Assembly (NCBI RefSeq): GCF_902506575.1
Contig: NZ_LR732544.1
Coordinates: 6,055,876-6,119,875 of the forward strand
Length of the DNA: 64,000 bases
Direction of reading: 5' to 3'
DNA from: Streptomyces mexicanus
GTDB taxonomy: Bacteria > Actinomycetota > Actinomycetes > Streptomycetales > Streptomycetaceae
Part shown: positions 62,735-64,000 of the stretch, one piece after another
Layout: each line of letters begins with the position of its first letter
Numbering within the stretch: position 1 is the first letter of the stretch
Notes under the pieces: model-generated
What the model saw: only the letters and a program-made list of their open reading frames with translations
Database searches by the model: none
Told to the model about the DNA's origin: nothing
Program-made: the position numbers and the translations under genes

Positions 62735-63523
62735 TCAGGCCGCCTTGAGCGTGCCGCCGTCGATGACGTGGTCGGCGCCGTGGATGTTGGCGGCGCGCTC
62801 GGACAGCAGGAAGGCGACGAGGTCGGCCACCTCTTCGGGTGTGGTGATGCGTCCCGAGGCGATGCCGGACTGCCCCGCGATGTTCGCCAGAAGATCGTCG
62901 TGGCTGACGCCGAAGGCGTCGGCCACCTTGCCGCCGAAACCGTTCGGGTCGGTCCACAGCGGGCTGGCGACGATGCCCGGAGAGACGGTGTTGACGCGGA
63001 CGCCGTGCGGTGCCAGCTCCTCGCTGAGCCGCTTGCTCAGCTGGGTCAGCGCCGCCTTGGCCTCGGCGTAGCCGACGGGGGACCCGGTGGGCACGCGGGC
63101 GTTGATCGAGGAGATGTTCACGATCGCGCCCTTGCGTTCCAGGATGCTCGGCAGGGCCGCCCTGGTGGTCCAGACCGCGCTGAACAGGTTGAGGTCGAAG
63201 ACGGCCTGCCACTGCTCGTCGGAGGCGTCGAGGAAGCCGCCCAGGGACAGTTTCTCCGGGTCGCCCGCGCCGACGTTGTTGACCAGGAAGTCGATCCCGC
63301 CGACGGCGGCGATCGCCTGCTCGACCACCGTCGTCGCCCCGTGAGGGGTGCTCAGGTCGACCGGCACGGTGGCGGCGGCGGCCTTCTCCAGTTCGGGGGT
63401 GACGGTGCGGGAGGCGCCCACCACCCGCACCCCTTCCGCGGCCAGCGTCCGGGCGATGGCCAGGCCGATGCCGCGGCTCGCGCCGGTGACGAGGGCGGTC
63501 TTTCCGTTGATGCCGAGGTCCAT
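62735..63523 (-). CDS. Short-chain dehydrogenase/reductase
   Basis: A complete 262-residue classical SDR: TGASRGIGLA (nucleotide), NNVGAG, catalytic Ser in ISSINA, Y-A-E-A-K and the C-terminal GADHVIDGGTLKA. It oxidises or reduces an unknown alcohol or ketone with NAD(P). ATG with AGGGC upstream. It ends 15 bases from the convergent hydrolase gene. Upstream lies a 16-bp palindrome and the TetR gene on the same strand, the usual layout of a TetR-controlled SDR. Confidence 0.93.
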   Translation of the reverse strand: MDLGINGKTALVTGASRGIGLAIARTLAAEGVRVVGASRTVTPELEKAAAATVPVDLSTPHGATTVVEQAIAAVGGIDFLVNNVGAGDPEKLSLGGFLDASDEQWQAVFDLNLFSAVWTTRAALPSILERKGAIVNISSINARVPTGSPVGYAEAKAALTQLSKRLSEELAPHGVRVNTVSPGIVASPLWTDPNGFGGKVADAFGVSHDDLLANIAGQSGIASGRITTPEEVADLVAFLLSERAANIHGADHVIDGGTLKAA

Positions 63524-63535
63524 GAGAGCCCTTTC

Positions 63536-63551
63536 TTGAACTGTAGGTCAA
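63536..63551. promoter_or_regulatory. Probable TetR operator upstream of the SDR gene
   Basis: TTGAACTGTAGGTCAA: arms TTGA/TCAA with a near-symmetric centre, 13 bases before the SDR start codon, in the 107-base gap after the TetR gene. Read on the minus strand it includes TTGACC, which may double as a -35. AT-rich against the background. Confidence 0.5.
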
Positions 63552-63630
63552 AAACTCGGGTGCGAAAAAGCCCCTTGGCGGGGTGTGCGGTCGTGAGGGA
63601 GTGGGGGTGCGGCCCCGAGGGGCCGCCTGA

Positions 63631-64000
63631 TCACAGGCCCGTCAGGGCCGTCTCGATGATCTGGTGCAGGGTCGGTCCGTCGAACGTCCTGGCCATGACG
63701 CGCAGGCCCACGATGGTGTTCATGAGGAAGCGTGCCTGTGTCCCGGCGTCGACCTCGGGGGCGACGTCACCGTCGCGCTTGCCCTGTTCGATGCGGGCGG
63801 TGAGCAGGTGGATGGTGCGTTCCTGCATCCGGCGTACCGCCCGGGTGGCCTCCTCGTCCCGTCCGCCGAGTTCCAGTGCGGTGTTCACGGCCAGGCAGCC
63901 GCGCCGGACCGGCCCGTTCAGGTCTGCCTCCACGAGGAGCTCCAGGTAGGCGCGGATGCGTTCCTTGGCGGTGCCCGGCCGGGCGAGGAACTCCTCGGTC
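63631..64000 (-). CDS. TetR/AcrR-family regulator, 3' part (cut by window end)
   Basis: The frame is open to the last base, giving about 122 C-terminal residues. The pattern PVRRGCLAVNTALELGGRDEEATRAV and FLMNTIVGLRVMARTF is that of TetR regulators with the C-terminal domain found in AcrR-like repressors of SDR and efflux genes; the DNA-binding N-terminus lies outside. It probably represses itself and the downstream SDR through the palindrome at 63536. Confidence 0.85.
   Translation of the reverse strand, partial: TEEFLARPGTAKERIRAYLELLVEADLNGPVRRGCLAVNTALELGGRDEEATRAVRRMQERTIHLLTARIEQGKRDGDVAPEVDAGTQARFLMNTIVGLRVMARTFDGPTLHQIIETALTGL

Overview
The window is very GC-rich, uses GTG/TTG starts with strong purine-rich ribosome binding sites, encodes a streptomycete-style type VII secretion (ESX) locus and relies on mycothiol chemistry. 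All of this points to a Streptomyces or close relative. No rRNA, tRNA, CRISPR array or insertion sequence was recognised.

Region 1 (1-16.5 kb) is a type VII secretion locus: two small Esx/WXG100 proteins, EccB, EccD, the three-ATPase motor EccC on the opposite strand, a mycosin protease, a large beta-helix protein with two CbxX-type AAA modules, a membrane-anchored ricin-type lectin and an SseB-like T7SS-associated protein. No EccE was seen. One Esx protein has V-N-G where W-x-G is expected, and the mycosin lacks the usual oxyanion asparagine.

Region 2 (16.8-38.2 kb) is a choline/glycine betaine catabolism island. Choline is oxidised by a GMC enzyme and betaine aldehyde dehydrogenase. Glycine betaine is imported by an ABC system and demethylated by a Rieske oxygenase with its own ferredoxin and reductase. 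Dimethylglycine oxidase and sarcosine oxidase subunits continue to glycine, and GlyA makes serine. Formaldehyde is removed by a mycothiol-dependent dehydrogenase plus a metallo-hydrolase. An IclR regulator lies in the middle. Reading the promoters by eye I find a shared architecture: a TTGAC-type -35, then 30-33 bases later two 17-bp palindrome-like sites (GTTGCG-N5-CGCAAC) exactly 19 bp apart, at five promoters; related single sites lie at the iclR/GMC divergent promoter. I propose this as the operator of a demethylation regulon. Two lesions stand out: folD has lost about 95 central codons including its catalytic residues, and soxD runs directly into the antisense 5' end of a truncated FtsX-type permease, with soxA and soxG absent.

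Region 3 (38.5-44.3 kb) holds a group II truncated haemoglobin, a PCMT-type methyltransferase with a 12-bp in-frame minisatellite, and an FHA / von Willebrand A / PP2C phosphatase signalling set.

Region 4 (44.3-64 kb) is accessory: two [MFS exporter / MmyB-type regulator] divergent pairs, several alcohol dehydrogenases and aldo-keto reductases, a DUF2255 protein, a methyltransferase-Nudix fusion, a second methyltransferase, an ABC exporter, a GNAT acetyltransferase, a proline iminopeptidase-like hydrolase, an SDR with a probable TetR operator, and a TetR gene cut by the window end. Relics of an SDR and of a GH3 glycosidase indicate ongoing gene loss.
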